Shown here piece after piece: positions 26,827 through 36,340 of a stretch of DNA of 64,000 nt (positions are counted from its first letter, which is position 1; each line of letters opens with the position of its first letter). This DNA comes from Ruegeria sp. Ofav3-42. GTDB taxonomy: Bacteria; Pseudomonadota; Alphaproteobacteria; Rhodobacterales; Rhodobacteraceae. The stretch lies in NCBI RefSeq assembly GCF_022347725.1, contig NZ_JAKRGB010000006.1, positions 203,175-267,174 on the forward strand, written 5' to 3'. The notes beneath the pieces were generated by a model that searched no databases, was not told where the DNA came from, and saw nothing but the letters and a program-made list of their open reading frames with translations. Both the position numbers and the translations under genes were made by a program.

Positions 26827-28743
26827 ATGCGTCTGCCATATTTCTTCGTCGTTGCCCTAGTGTTTCTCGTGTCGGCCGGGCTCTCCCTGCTCGCGGCCAG
26901 CTTTGCTGTGACAAAGGTCGAAGAAGCATCCGAATTCGCCGTCCGTCGTGCACTGGATCTGAAAGGCCATGACTGGGCCGAGGTGCAGTCGGATGGTCTG
27001 CGCGTAGTTTTGACCGGCACCGCCAAAGATGAGGCCATGCGTTTTAATGCGCTGACGGCGGCGGGCACCGAAGTAGATACCTCTCGCGTTATCGACGAAA
27101 TGGAGGTTGCCCCGACAACGCAGCTGGCAGCCCCGCGCTTTTCAGCTGAAATCCTGCGCAATGACAGCGGAATTTCGGTCATCGGCCTGATTCCGGTCAG
27201 CGAAAACCGCGAGGTGTTGACGGATCGGTTGCGCGATTTGGATGGCGGGCCAGTGTCCGACTTGATGGAGACTGCCGATTATCCCAAGCCCAAAGGGTGG
27301 GATGAAGCGATATCCTATGCGGTTGAGGCGCTGGCCCGCCTCCCTCGAGCCAAGATTTCCGCCAGTCCCGGCCTTGTGAAGATCACGGCGATTGCAGACA
27401 GCCAGCAGGAAAAGGAGCGGTTGGAGCAGGAGCTGACCCGCACCGCGCCGCCCAGCCTGCGCATTGGTCTGTCAATCTCGGCGCCGCGCCCCGTCATTAC
27501 TCCGTTTACCCTGCGCTATCTGATCGACGAAACTGGCGGACAATTCGATGCTTGTTCGGCCCAAGACGAAAAAGCCCGCGACAAGATCATTGCTGCCGCA
27601 CAAAACGCGGGTCTGACCGGCCCCTATTCCTGCACCATTGGTCTGGGTGAGCCGTCGCCCCGCTGGCCCGACGCCGCCGCGTTGAGCATTCGGGCGCTGT
27701 CAGAAATCGGCCAGGGAACAGTCACCATTTCGGATGCGGACATAACTCTGGTCGCGGCGCAGGGCACCGATACCATGGTGTTCGACAGAGTGGTTGGGGA
27801 ATTGGAAACCGCACTACCCGAAGTCTTTGTTCTGCACGCGGTTCTGCCGGAACCTGAGACAGCAGAACAGTCAGGCCCGCCGGAATTCTCGGCCACGCGC
27901 AGCCCGGAAGGCCTGGTCCAAATGCGTGGCCGTCTGGGCGACGACACCACACGCGATATGGTCGACAGTTACGCCCGCGCCGCCTTTGGGTTCGAACATG
28001 TACATACCGCCACCCGTATCGCCCCGGACCTGCCCGCCGATTGGCCCATCCGCGTCCTGAGCGGGCTGGAAGCTTTGTCCCAGTTGCACAATGGTGCCCT
28101 GACCGTAACTCCGGACGAGGTGGTTCTGACCGGTGTCAGCCACGACCCAAAGACCCGAGCCTATGTTGCGGGCTTCCTTTCGGAAAAACTGGGTGAGGCA
28201 CAGGACTATACCCTGTCAATCACTTATCAGGAACCGCCTGAGCCAGAAGACGAGCTGCCCGACCCCGAGGTTTGTGAGGAGCGGATCGCCGAGGTACAGG
28301 CCGGCAGCAAGATCGCCTTCGAGCCCGGCTCGGCCACCGTCGCCTCTGAATCGCGTGACACGGTAAATCAGATCGCCGATATTCTGCGGGAATGCGGCCC
28401 TATCCGGTTGGAAATTCAAGGCCATACCGACAGTCAGGGCCGTGAAGAGATGAACCAGCAGCTCAGCCAGTCGCGGGCCCAGTCCATCCTGAACGAACTG
28501 CGCGGACGGCGCGTGCCAACCGCCAGCTACACGGCCGTCGGCTATGGTGAAACCCAGCCAATTGCCGACAACGGGACCGAAGAAGGCCGCGAGGAAAATC
28601 GACGCATCGAATTCCGCCTGATCCGGCCCGAACCCGTCGCAAATTCCCAGACAACTCTGGAAGCGATGGAAGAAGAATCAGAGACGTCACTAGACGCAGA
28701 GCCAGACGCCGAAACATCGGACGCGGACGCAGGGGACCAGTAA
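26827..28743 (+). CDS. OmpA-family envelope protein with BON-like repeats
   Basis: The 638-residue protein has an N-terminal membrane anchor or signal (residues 3-27), then several BON-like modules (for example DWAEVQSDGLRVVLTGTAKDE at 45-65 and the AISYAVEALARLPRAKISASPG region near 160-190), and an OmpA C-terminal peptidoglycan-binding domain at about 495-605. The latter has KIAFEPGSATV, IQGHTDSQGREEMNQQLSQ and the Arg of SRAQSIL that contact diaminopimelate. The tail is acidic. The arrangement resembles ArfA-type OmpA proteins of actinobacteria; the role is probably cell-wall attachment. The next gene starts one base after its stop. Confidence 0.88.
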   Translation: MRLPYFFVVALVFLVSAGLSLLAASFAVTKVEEASEFAVRRALDLKGHDWAEVQSDGLRVVLTGTAKDEAMRFNALTAAGTEVDTSRVIDEMEVAPTTQLAAPRFSAEILRNDSGISVIGLIPVSENREVLTDRLRDLDGGPVSDLMETADYPKPKGWDEAISYAVEALARLPRAKISASPGLVKITAIADSQQEKERLEQELTRTAPPSLRIGLSISAPRPVITPFTLRYLIDETGGQFDACSAQDEKARDKIIAAAQNAGLTGPYSCTIGLGEPSPRWPDAAALSIRALSEIGQGTVTISDADITLVAAQGTDTMVFDRVVGELETALPEVFVLHAVLPEPETAEQSGPPEFSATRSPEGLVQMRGRLGDDTTRDMVDSYARAAFGFEHVHTATRIAPDLPADWPIRVLSGLEALSQLHNGALTVTPDEVVLTGVSHDPKTRAYVAGFLSEKLGEAQDYTLSITYQEPPEPEDELPDPEVCEERIAEVQAGSKIAFEPGSATVASESRDTVNQIADILRECGPIRLEIQGHTDSQGREEMNQQLSQSRAQSILNELRGRRVPTASYTAVGYGETQPIADNGTEEGREENRRIEFRLIRPEPVANSQTTLEAMEEESETSLDAEPDAETSDADAGDQ

Positions 28744-28744
28744 G

Positions 28745-29065
28745 TTGAACAGAATCGAATTTATCATCGCCACCGCCATCATCCTGTTTGCCGCTTTCTG
28801 CATGGGATGGTTTGCCAACTGGCTGGCACATCGTCTGTCCCGCGTTCGCCAGAGCGACGTGGCCGATCTGGACCGCATGAGCCAGGAGCTGCACGAGGCT
28901 GAGGAAACCCGCGATCAGGCGATCACTTATCTGCAGCAGCGCGAGGCAGAGCTGACCAACCAACTGACCCAGACCGAGGCGGAACTGGCTGCAGCAATGG
29001 ATGGCCTGCGCGCCGCACGGCAAGAGGCCGAAGAACTGCGCGGCCGCATTAACAACGCAGATTGA
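28745..29065 (+). CDS. Small membrane-anchored coiled-coil protein
   Basis: The start is TTG at 28745, one base after the OmpA-family stop, with AGGGGA about 10 nt upstream; no ATG precedes the membrane segment. The 106-residue product has one membrane helix (6-27) and then a long Glu/Gln/Ala-rich helix (about 37-103) with heptad-like spacing of Leu and Ala, typical of a coiled coil. No family is recognised. Its position suggests a partner of the OmpA-family protein in the envelope. Confidence 0.72.
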   Translation: MNRIEFIIATAIILFAAFCMGWFANWLAHRLSRVRQSDVADLDRMSQELHEAEETRDQAITYLQQREAELTNQLTQTEAELAAAMDGLRAARQEAEELRGRINNAD

Positions 29066-29188
29066 TCCCAACCGCCTTGGGCGGTCATAGGTCAGCTTGG
29101 ACGGACTAAGTCGTCGGCACAATTCGGCCGATCAAGGGCGATCGCCTTCAATTTCAGAAACAAATTCAATACTATGAATTGGTGCGTT

Positions 29189-29218
29189 TTGCCTGCGCAC
29201 ATCACTGTCCACTATCCT
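29189..29218 (+). promoter_or_regulatory. Candidate promoter of the 176-residue secreted protein
   Basis: TTGCCT (29189-29194), an 18-nt spacer and TATCCT (29213-29218) lie just before the ribosome binding site of the gene at 29236, giving a very short leader. Confidence 0.45.
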
Positions 29219-29235
29219 GAAAATTGGAGTGTACT

Positions 29236-29766
29236 ATGAATTTCAAGTCATCATTAACTGCTGCTGCAACTCTAAGCATCTTCGCCGCTGCCACCGCTTG
29301 GGCGTCAAGTGACGTGATCCCCTCAGAGAATGACACCTTCACCAACTGGGGCGAAGAATCCGGCTGGACCATCTTTGTGGATGACACCCGCGGGTCCTGC
29401 CTGATCGAGCGTATGGACGAAAACCAGAACGTCGTTCAGATGGGCCTGACCAAGGACCACGAGATGGGTTACCTCGGCGTATTCACGAAGAACGACATTG
29501 GCCTGAAGGGTAAGAAGGAAAAGATCTTCCTTTCGCTCGATGGCAATGTTTACGAAGCTGAAGCCCATAAGAAGACCAAGCACCTCGCCGAAGGGTATAC
29601 CGGAGGTTACATCCTCGCGAACAACGCTCAGTTTGTGGACGACGTCATGAACAAATACGAAATGACCGTGTTTCCGGAAAAAGAGTTTGCGTTCACCGTT
29701 AGCCTTGATGGCACCAAAAAGGCCATCGAAGCAGCGCGGCAGTGCAACGCCGAGCAGAGCGCTTAA
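29236..29766 (+). CDS. Secreted protein of unknown function
   Basis: The 176-residue protein begins with a signal peptide (residues 1-22, cleavage after AWA). The mature part reads like a small beta-sandwich: GWTIFVDDTRGSCLIERM at the start, alternating hydrophobic strands, and VSLDGTKKAIEAARQCN at the end, with two cysteines that could pair. The pattern is distantly like invasion-associated-locus-B-type periplasmic proteins, but I do not assign it. GGAG 8 nt before the ATG at 29236 fixes the start; four upstream codons (TTG start) are unlikely. Confidence 0.7.
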   Translation: MNFKSSLTAAATLSIFAAATAWASSDVIPSENDTFTNWGEESGWTIFVDDTRGSCLIERMDENQNVVQMGLTKDHEMGYLGVFTKNDIGLKGKKEKIFLSLDGNVYEAEAHKKTKHLAEGYTGGYILANNAQFVDDVMNKYEMTVFPEKEFAFTVSLDGTKKAIEAARQCNAEQSA

Positions 29767-29781
29767 CCTGCTTTGAACAGC

Positions 29782-29808
29782 CCCGGCACCTGTTGACCCG
29801 GTGCCGGG
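29782..29808. terminator. Inverted repeat between convergent genes
   Basis: A 9-bp perfect stem (29782-29790 with 29800-29808, 9-nt loop) sits between the secreted-protein gene and moaE, which converge. No T run follows on either strand, so it is a weak or Rho-assisted terminator at best. Confidence 0.45.
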
Positions 29809-29816
29809 CAACGCAC

Positions 29817-30260
29817 TTACCACCGGGTCAGTGCATCTTCGTCTTCATCCTTGGCATCAACCCATTCCGCGCCGGAAGACGTGATTTCCTTTTTCCAGAA
29901 CGGGGCGCGGGATTTCAGATAATCCATCAGATATTCGGCTGCCTCGAAAGCGTCCTTGCGATGCCGTGCGGCCGTGGCCACCATCATGATCCGGTCGCCC
30001 GGAGCAAGACGCCCGTGCCGGTGGATCACCAGTACGTCGCCCAGTGACCAGCGCTGCTGCGCCTCCTCCGCGATTTTGGTCAGGGCGCGTTCAGTCATAC
30101 CGGGATAGTGTTCGATCTCCATCACATCCAGATCGCCGGACGCAAGATCACGTACCACGCCAGTGAAGGTCACGATGGCACCGTTGGCGTCATCGCCCGC
30201 CGCAAAGGCATTCGCCTCAGCGCCCAGATCAAACTCTTCTTCCTGAACCGCGATGCGCAT
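29817..30260 (-). CDS. moaE: Molybdopterin synthase catalytic subunit
   Basis: MoaE converts precursor Z (cPMP) to molybdopterin together with MoaD. The 147-residue protein shows the family marks GAIVTFTGVVRDL near residue 30, LEIEHYPGMTE-like (MEIEHYPGM), VIHRHGRLAPGD, and the active-site Lys region RAPFWKKE near residue 120. The gene follows moaD with four bases between. Confidence 0.95.
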   Translation of the reverse strand: MRIAVQEEEFDLGAEANAFAAGDDANGAIVTFTGVVRDLASGDLDVMEIEHYPGMTERALTKIAEEAQQRWSLGDVLVIHRHGRLAPGDRIMMVATAARHRKDAFEAAEYLMDYLKSRAPFWKKEITSSGAEWVDAKDEDEDALTRW

Positions 30261-30264
30261 GGTC

Positions 30265-30510
30265 TCAGCCGCCGGTCATCGGCGGGAAAAAGGCCACTTC
30301 GCGCACGCCTGTCAGCGATGCGTCGAAATCCGACAGTTCCTGATCCAATGCGACACGCAGCGCAGACAGGTCAGCGAAGGCCGCGGCATAACGGTCTTCG
30401 CGTGCGCTCAGCTCAGCCACCAGATCGGACACGGTTGCGGCCTCTGTCTCGATCCGCTCTTTCGGCAGGCCGATCCGTTCGCGCACCCATGCAAAATACA
30501 GCACGTCCAT
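30265..30510 (-). CDS. moaD: Molybdopterin synthase sulfur-carrier subunit
   Basis: The 81-residue ubiquitin-like protein starts VLYFAWVRERIG and ends in the Gly-Gly terminus (MTGG) that carries the thiocarboxylate sulfur. The length and C-terminal VAFFPPMTGG are diagnostic. The ATG is three bases after the pgsA stop, so pgsA-moaD-moaE form one transcript. Confidence 0.95.
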   Translation of the reverse strand: MDVLYFAWVRERIGLPKERIETEAATVSDLVAELSAREDRYAAAFADLSALRVALDQELSDFDASLTGVREVAFFPPMTGG

Positions 30511-30513
30511 CCC

Positions 30514-31182
30514 TTAACTCTCCTTCAGATGGGGCATGGCTTTACGTAAGTAGTCATAGCCGGTGATCAATGTCAGCGCCGCCGCAATCCACAGCAACCA
30601 CAGACCGATCCGTCCAGCCCAGAACATACCCTCAAGGTGCCAGCGCATGTGATTCAGGTCTTCCAGCTGTCCCGTCAAAACCAAATCCATAGTAGCGGCA
30701 TCCATACCGAACGTGGCCATCACGAAATAGTGCTCGAATATTCCCTGTGAAAACAGAATGGCAATCGCCACCATTTGCGCCGTCGTTTTCCACTTAGCCA
30801 GTTTGGTTACCTTCAGCGTCCCGGCCGTATCGCCCAGATATTCGCGTAGGCCCGAGACGAAAACCTCGCGGAACAGAATGACCGTCGCGGGCAACACCAG
30901 CCACGGCGTCCAGTGTTCGGTCGAATAACCCACAAGGATCATCAGCGCGATCACGACCATCGCCTTATCAGCAATCGGGTCCAGCATGGCACCCATCTTG
31001 GTTTCCTGTTTCCACGCGCGCGCCAGGTATCCGTCGAACCAGTCGGTTATTGCGGCCGACAGGAACAGGATCAGCGCAAACCAATCCGCATAGGGCCTGG
31101 TGAAATACAGAAACATTACGGCCAGACCGGGTGCAGCCAGCAAGCGCAGGACGGTCAGGATATTTGGCAGGTTCCACTTCAT
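30514..31182 (-). CDS. pgsA: CDP-diacylglycerol--glycerol-3-phosphate 3-phosphatidyltransferase
   Basis: This inner-membrane enzyme makes phosphatidylglycerophosphate. The 222-residue protein starts MKWNLPNILTVLRL and has the CDP-alcohol phosphotransferase motif D-G-x2-A-R-x8-G-x3-D-x3-D, seen here as DWFDGYLARAW...GAMLDPIADK. About five or six membrane helices follow. A long upstream open frame runs against the DMT gene and is rejected; the ATG at 31182 matches the family N-terminus. moaD and moaE follow directly. Confidence 0.95.
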   Translation of the reverse strand: MKWNLPNILTVLRLLAAPGLAVMFLYFTRPYADWFALILFLSAAITDWFDGYLARAWKQETKMGAMLDPIADKAMVVIALMILVGYSTEHWTPWLVLPATVILFREVFVSGLREYLGDTAGTLKVTKLAKWKTTAQMVAIAILFSQGIFEHYFVMATFGMDAATMDLVLTGQLEDLNHMRWHLEGMFWAGRIGLWLLWIAAALTLITGYDYLRKAMPHLKES

Positions 31183-31354
31183 GCAGCGGACCCTACATTG
31201 CCGGTCCGGGACAGAAAAGGCAGCGCGGAAAAAAACTGCTCCGATCACAGAGGCTTGGTCAAAGCGCCGCAGCAACGGGCGGCATTTGTTATTGGCCTTG
31301 GGCCAGATTGTCGTCAGATTGCGAGGCAAATCAGGCCAAGGGTGCGCGACCAGA

Positions 31355-32239
31355 ATGACTACCCAAATACAAACCGACTCGCGGTCAAACCTGATCGGCA
31401 GCGCCTGGATGATTGGTGCCATGGCATGTTTTGCGTTGGAAGACGCGTTGCTGAAGGCTGCCGCGGTCGCCTTGCCCATCTGGCAAATCCTGGTTCTGTT
31501 CGGAGCTGGCGGAGCGGTGATCTTTGCCTGTGTTGCCGTGGCGCGCGGTACACGTCTTTTGCAGCCCGACGTGCTGTCGCCAGCGATGAAGATCCGCGCT
31601 GTGTTTGAAATTCTCGGACGGCTATTCTACGTGCTGGCCATCACGTTAACCCCCCTCTCCTCAGCAACCGTCATATTGCAGGCCACCCCGCTTGTGGTCG
31701 TCGCCTGCGCCGCACTTTTGTTTGGCGAGACAGTCGGATGGCGGAGATGGAGCGCAATTTTTGTCGGCCTGGTCGGCGTTGTGATTATCATCCAACCAAC
31801 CGGAGACAGTTTCACGGTCCTTTCCTTGCTGGCGGTGCTTGGGATGTTAGGGTTCGCCGGTCGCGATCTGGCCAGCAGGGCAGCCCCGGCCAGCCTTGGA
31901 ACTGAAGTGCTTGGTTTTTACGGCTTCGTCTGCGTGGTCATTGCCGGGTTCGCTTACAGCTTTTGGGAACAGGCCCCGATCGCGCCTGTGTCCTTGCATA
32001 CAAGCCTCCATGTGGCCGGAGCCGTGTGCCTTGGCGCAATCGCATACGCGTCATTGATGAAGGCCATGCGGACCGGTGAAGTCGCGGCCGTCACGCCGTT
32101 CCGCTATTCCCGCCTGCTGTTCGGCGTCGCCCTGGGTGTGATCTTCTTCGGCGAAGATCTGGACCAGACCATGTGGATCGGTAGTGCGCTGATCGTAGCC
32201 TCGGGGCTGTACATCCTGTGGCGTGGTCGCCAGACCTAG
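31355..32239 (+). CDS. DMT-superfamily (EamA) transporter
   Basis: The 294-residue protein has ten predicted membrane helices in two EamA repeats (about 10-140 and 150-290). The first repeat ends with [32 protein letters not shown] and the second with [25 protein letters not shown], the matching positions of the duplication. Family members export metabolites; the substrate is unknown. The start at 31355 is the first ATG that leaves the pgsA promoter region. The 3' end overlaps uvrC by 4 bp. Confidence 0.88.
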   Translation: MTTQIQTDSRSNLIGSAWMIGAMACFALEDALLKAAAVALPIWQILVLFGAGGAVIFACVAVARGTRLLQPDVLSPAMKIRAVFEILGRLFYVLAITLTPLSSATVILQATPLVVVACAALLFGETVGWRRWSAIFVGLVGVVIIIQPTGDSFTVLSLLAVLGMLGFAGRDLASRAAPASLGTEVLGFYGFVCVVIAGFAYSFWEQAPIAPVSLHTSLHVAGAVCLGAIAYASLMKAMRTGEVAAVTPFRYSRLLFGVALGVIFFGEDLDQTMWIGSALIVASGLYILWRGRQT

Positions 32240-34110
32240 CCCTTGTCGTGGAAGAAATCGTAGACCTTCTGCGCAAGACCGGCTGAGATCCCCTCAACCG
32301 CTTTTAGATCCGCCAGATTGGCGCGGCTAACAGCCTTGGCGCTGCCGAAATGCGTCAGCAACGCGCGTTTGCGCGCCGCACCCACGCCGGGGATTTCGTC
32401 CAGCGGCGTCGCGCCGACGGCCTTTGCCCGTTTCGCACGGTGCGTGCCAATGGCAAACCGGTGCGCCTCATCCCTCAGCCGCTGAATGAAGTACAACACC
32501 GGATCGTTACGCTTGAGGGCAAAAGGGGGTTGGCCGGTGCGGTGAAACTCTTCCTTGCCGTGATCGCGATCGACGCCCTTGGCAACGCCAACCATAGGTA
32601 TGTCTTCGACCCCATATTCGACCATGATCTCATGCACGGCACTGACTTGCCCCGCGCCGCCGTCGATCAACAGAAGGTCGGGCCAGTGGCCTTTGTCGCG
32701 GTCGGGGTCCTCTTTTTGCAAACGGGTGAACCGGCGGGTCAGCACCTCCTTCATCATGCCAAAGTCATCTCCGGGGGTCAGGTCATCGCCCCGGATGTTG
32801 AACTTGCGATAGGCATTTTTCATGAACCCTTCTGGGCCTGCCACGATCATGCCGCCGACAGCATTCGTTCCCTGAATATGGGAGTTGTCGTAAACCTCGA
32901 TCCGATTTGGAGGGCTGTCCAGATCAAACGCCTCGGCCACGCCGCGCAGCAGTTTGGCCTGCGTTGCGCTTTCCGACATCCGCCGCGCCAGGGATTCCCG
33001 CGCATTACGCAAGGCGCCTGCGATCAGTTCCTGTTTCTCACCGCGCTGAGGCACAAGGATTTCGACCTTGCGCCCCGCCTTTTCGCTCAGCGCCTCTTGC
33101 ATCAGGTCGGCGTTTTCGATGGCGTCCGACAGGATCAACTGCCGCGGCGGTTCCTTGTTGTCGTAGAACTGGCCAATGAACGCCTCCATCACCTCGGCCG
33201 GGGAAACATCCGGCCCCACACGCGGATAGAAATCCTTGTTGCCCCAGTTCTGGTTCGCCCGGATGAAAAACACCTGAACACAGGCCTGCCCACTGTCCAT
33301 GTAGAGGCCGATCACGTCTGCCTCGGCCACACCGCGCGGGTTAATGCCCTGAGACGTCTGCACCTGCGTCAGCGCCCGGATACGGTCGCGCAGACCAGCG
33401 GCGCGCTCGAACTCCATTGCCTCAGAAGCGGCCATCATCTGTTCGGCCAGTTCTTCCTGCACTTTTGTCGAGCGACCCGACAGGAACCGTTCCGCATCCT
33501 TGACGCTCTCGCGGTAGTCCGCTTCCGAAATCAGCCCGACGCAAGGCCCCGAACACCGTTTGATTTGATACAGCAGGCACGGCCGCGTGCGACTGTCGAA
33601 CATGGAATCCGAGCAGTTGCGCAGCAGGAACGCTTTTTGCAGCTGGTTCAGTGTCCGGTTCACTGCGCCGGCGCTGGCGAAGGGACCAAAATAGGCCCCC
33701 TTTTCCTTTTTTGCCCCGCGATGCTTTTTGATCTGCGGAAAGGCGTGACCCTTGGCGACAAGAATGTTCGGAAAACTTTTGTCGTCGCGCAGCAGCACAT
33801 TGTATTTTGGCTTGAGCTGCTTGATCAGGTTCTGTTCCAGCAGCAGCGCTTCGGTCTCGGTCCTTGTTGTCAGGAACATCATCGACGAGGTTGCGGCGAT
33901 CATTCGTTCGATCCGGCCTGAATGCCCCGGACGCGCGTAGTTCGACACTCGCGCTTTAAGGTTCCGTGCCTTGCCCACATACAGCACCCGGCTGTCCGCA
34001 TCCAACATCCGGTACACCCCGGGCGAACTGTCCAGCGTCTTCAAATAGCGCTGAATACAGGCGTAGCCGGTCGGTTGAGAATCGGGTTTGGATTCGCTGT
34101 CGGTCTTCAT
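32236..34110 (-). CDS. uvrC: UvrABC system protein C
   Basis: UvrC makes both incisions in nucleotide excision repair. The 624-residue protein has the GIY-YIG nuclease at 25-110 ([20 protein letters not shown]), a Cys-rich segment near 170 ([15 protein letters not shown]), a UVR motif near 210-245 that contacts UvrB, the RNase-H-like 5' incision domain around 400-560 ([28 protein letters not shown]), and two C-terminal helix-hairpin-helix motifs ([13 protein letters not shown]). The ribosome binding site is poor. Confidence 0.97.
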   Translation of the reverse strand: MKTDSESKPDSQPTGYACIQRYLKTLDSSPGVYRMLDADSRVLYVGKARNLKARVSNYARPGHSGRIERMIAATSSMMFLTTRTETEALLLEQNLIKQLKPKYNVLLRDDKSFPNILVAKGHAFPQIKKHRGAKKEKGAYFGPFASAGAVNRTLNQLQKAFLLRNCSDSMFDSRTRPCLLYQIKRCSGPCVGLISEADYRESVKDAERFLSGRSTKVQEELAEQMMAASEAMEFERAAGLRDRIRALTQVQTSQGINPRGVAEADVIGLYMDSGQACVQVFFIRANQNWGNKDFYPRVGPDVSPAEVMEAFIGQFYDNKEPPRQLILSDAIENADLMQEALSEKAGRKVEILVPQRGEKQELIAGALRNARESLARRMSESATQAKLLRGVAEAFDLDSPPNRIEVYDNSHIQGTNAVGGMIVAGPEGFMKNAYRKFNIRGDDLTPGDDFGMMKEVLTRRFTRLQKEDPDRDKGHWPDLLLIDGGAGQVSAVHEIMVEYGVEDIPMVGVAKGVDRDHGKEEFHRTGQPPFALKRNDPVLYFIQRLRDEAHRFAIGTHRAKRAKAVGATPLDEIPGVGAARKRALLTHFGSAKAVSRANLADLKAVEGISAGLAQKVYDFFHDKG

Positions 34111-34400
34111 ATGTCAGAAATATGATTCTCTGGCCGTGGCTGCAATCTTGCGGGCTTCAAATCAAGAGAAAACAAATCCACGGTTTCTGTGGATAACTGT
34201 GAAGATAAGTTTCTCAACTTGGCGAATTCCCCTTAATTCATTAAGAAAACGTTGATTTGCACAAAAAATGGGCAGATATGCAACCTATTGTTTTTATTGA
34301 AAATAATTTCATTCACAAGACAAGTGTATGAAAAAAAAGACAATTTTGTAACACGCAAGTAACGGAAATGAGAACGGTGCAAAACTTGCAGCGATTTTAC
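34111..34400. other. A+T-rich leader region of uvrC, no gene seen
   Basis: This 290-bp stretch between the SDR gene and uvrC is much richer in A and T than its surroundings, especially 34220-34345. It has TTAA repeats around 34233-34245 and poly-A/T runs near 34290-34340. No open frame with a ribosome binding site, no tRNA and no clear terminator were recognised. It presumably contains the uvrC promoter; the composition would also suit a nucleoid-protein site. Confidence 0.4.
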
Positions 34401-35180
34401 CTATTCAAGGCCCACAACGTCAGGCGTTTTCCAACCCAGATGCTGGCCACCATCCACGCACAAAAGCTGACCTGTCACGGCATGTGCGTCCAGAAAATAA
34501 CCCAAGGCGGCAGTGATATCCGACGGATTCGCCCCACGTTCCAATACCGTGTTGGCCCGCTGTGCCTTGAAGTGGTCCTCGCTCTGCCGGTGGCCTTGCA
34601 TCGTCGGACCCGGCCCGATTGCATTGACTCGTATCGCAGGGGTCAGTGCCTGCGCCGATGTGCGGGTCAAAGCCCACAGCCCCATCTTTGCGATTGTATA
34701 GGTCATGAATTCAGGCGACAGCTTGCGGACCCGCATATCGACCATGTTCACGATAAGGCCAACGGCAATGGGCTCACCCGCATCGTCGGTATCAGGCTCA
34801 AGCCCCTGCGCGGCCATGGCCTGCGTTAGCACAAAGGGCGCGCGCAAATTGCTGTCGAGATGCCTGTCCCAGCTTTGCCGCGTGGCCGAGTGGATATTGT
34901 CGTATTCAAAGATCGACGCGTTATTCACCAGACAGGTGATCGGCCCTCCCAGCGCGTCTGCCGCGCGGGGAAGCAAAGCTTCGACCTGCGTCTCGTCCAA
35001 CAAATCGGCCTGCAATGCGACCGCCTTCCGCCCAAGAGCCTGAACCTCGGCCACAGTGTCCAAAGCGGGTTGCTCGGATGTCGCATAGTGCACGGCGACG
35101 TCATACCCCCGCCCGGCCAGATACAGGGCCATTGCCCGACCAAGACGAATTCCGGCACCGGTCACCAAGGCTTGGCTCAT
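34401..35180 (-). CDS. SDR-family oxidoreductase, pteridine-reductase-like
   Basis: The 259-residue short-chain dehydrogenase has the cofactor loop TGAGIRLGRAMA with the R-L-G variant typical of pteridine reductases and FolM rather than G-x-G-x-x-G. NNAS follows near residue 88, and the catalytic Tyr/Lys pair is in YTIAKMGLWALT near 162. RVNAIGPGPTMQ is the post-catalytic segment. FolM-like members reduce dihydromonapterin or dihydrofolate; that is the best guess. It is followed upstream, 20 bases away on the same strand, by the antiporter gene. Confidence 0.85.
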   Translation of the reverse strand: MSQALVTGAGIRLGRAMALYLAGRGYDVAVHYATSEQPALDTVAEVQALGRKAVALQADLLDETQVEALLPRAADALGGPITCLVNNASIFEYDNIHSATRQSWDRHLDSNLRAPFVLTQAMAAQGLEPDTDDAGEPIAVGLIVNMVDMRVRKLSPEFMTYTIAKMGLWALTRTSAQALTPAIRVNAIGPGPTMQGHRQSEDHFKAQRANTVLERGANPSDITAALGYFLDAHAVTGQLLCVDGGQHLGWKTPDVVGLE

Positions 35181-35200
35181 GGATTGCCTCCTATGTCAGA

Positions 35201-36172
35201 TCACGCCAGCAGGGAGACGATGTAGACGGCGTACAACAGCGTCAACACAAAGCCCCAGACACGCGTGATATCCTTTTTCATAAACACGAAAGGGATCAGC
35301 AACAGCGATGCGCCCAGCATGACCCAAAGATCGAATTGCAGGAATTCCGGGTCGACTGGGATACGACCGAACCACGTGGCGATACCGACAATTGCCAGCA
35401 GGTTGAACATGTTCGAGCCGATCACATTCCCCAAGGCAACATCGGCCTGCCGGCGCAGTGCCGCCATCACGGTCGTGGCCAGTTCCGGTAAGGATGTTCC
35501 GACCGCGACCAGCGTCAGGCCGATCACTGTTTCGCTGACACCGTAGGTGCGTGCAATGATCGTCGCGTTGTCGACCAGAAGATGCGCACCCATGGGCAGG
35601 CCAATCAGGCCAAGAACCAGATAGATCGACAACTTCCAATACGGCATGTTTGGATCGGCCTCTTCCAGGCCTTCCAGCTCTTCAAGTTCCTCATCGTCCG
35701 CGCAGGCTTGGCCACATGCTTTGCGATGGGTACGCGCCTCGCGAAATGCGTTCCAAAGGACCAAGGACAATGCCGCCAGCAAGATGGCTCCGCTGGTCAG
35801 ATTAAACACGCCGCAAAATGCCAGCCCGATGAACAACACCGTGGCCAGCAGCATGAAAACATAGTTCTTACGGCTGTCACATTCGCTTGTGTGCAGCGTG
35901 GCCAGCAACGCCGGCAAGCCCAGAACCAGCAGGATATTGGCCGTGTTCGAGCCAACCACGTTACCCAAAGCAATCCCGGGCGCATTTTCTTTGATCGCGC
36001 TGATCGCAATCAAAAGCTCGGGGGCTGAGGTGCCGAAAGCCACAATCGTGAGACTGACGATCAGGGCCGGAACCCCCAGGCGCAGGCTCAGGTTCACGGC
36101 GCCGCGTACCAGTGCATCACCCGCCAGCAGCAGGATCAGCAATCCAAGGCCGGATAACAGCCATGCCGTCAT
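35201..36172 (-). CDS. Ca2+/Na+ antiporter of the CaCA family (YrbG-like)
   Basis: The 323-residue inner-membrane protein has ten membrane helices in two inverted repeats. Both alpha-repeats are intact: FGTSAPELLIAISA with GLALGNVVGSN-like sequence (residues 48-75) and VAVGTSLPELATTVMAA with LGNVIGSNMFN (about 210-245), the GTSxPE/GNxxGSN motifs that bind the cations. A Cys/Glu-rich cytosolic loop (ACGQACADDEELEELEGLEE) lies between the halves. The ATG overlaps the TGA of the zinc-ribbon gene (ATGA). Confidence 0.92.
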   Translation of the reverse strand: MTAWLLSGLGLLILLLAGDALVRGAVNLSLRLGVPALIVSLTIVAFGTSAPELLIAISAIKENAPGIALGNVVGSNTANILLVLGLPALLATLHTSECDSRKNYVFMLLATVLFIGLAFCGVFNLTSGAILLAALSLVLWNAFREARTHRKACGQACADDEELEELEGLEEADPNMPYWKLSIYLVLGLIGLPMGAHLLVDNATIIARTYGVSETVIGLTLVAVGTSLPELATTVMAALRRQADVALGNVIGSNMFNLLAIVGIATWFGRIPVDPEFLQFDLWVMLGASLLLIPFVFMKKDITRVWGFVLTLLYAVYIVSLLA

Positions 36173-36339
36173 GTACGGCCTCCTTTTTCGCAGGCACAGG
36201 GGCCTTTACCGATCCTGAACCGCCCACACCGCGGACATCTGGCAGATTGCAACCTTTTCTGCCCCGGAAAGCGCAGCTTGCCGAACATTGCCAGGACACC
36301 CATGGCAATCAGAAACAGGGTGACAATCTTGATAATCAC
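36169..36339 (-). CDS. Small membrane-anchored zinc-ribbon-like protein
   Basis: A 56-codon gene starts with GTG at 36339, one base after the stop of the S49 peptidase gene, and ends in an ATGA overlap with the antiporter gene. The product has one membrane helix (residues 3-19), then GKLRFPGQKR and a four-cysteine motif CPRCGR-x5-GPCACE that looks like a treble-clef or zinc ribbon. I recall similar short proteins in other Rhodobacteraceae, but no function. The tight coupling on both sides is the main evidence that the gene is real. Confidence 0.7.
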   Translation of the reverse strand: MIIKIVTLFLIAMGVLAMFGKLRFPGQKRLQSARCPRCGRFRIGKGPCACEKGGRT

Positions 36340-36340
36340 G

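Noticed and set aside
32350..33921. 523-codon open frame on the plus strand
   Set aside because: It lies wholly within uvrC on the opposite strand, gives no recognisable protein, and high G+C produces such antisense frames.
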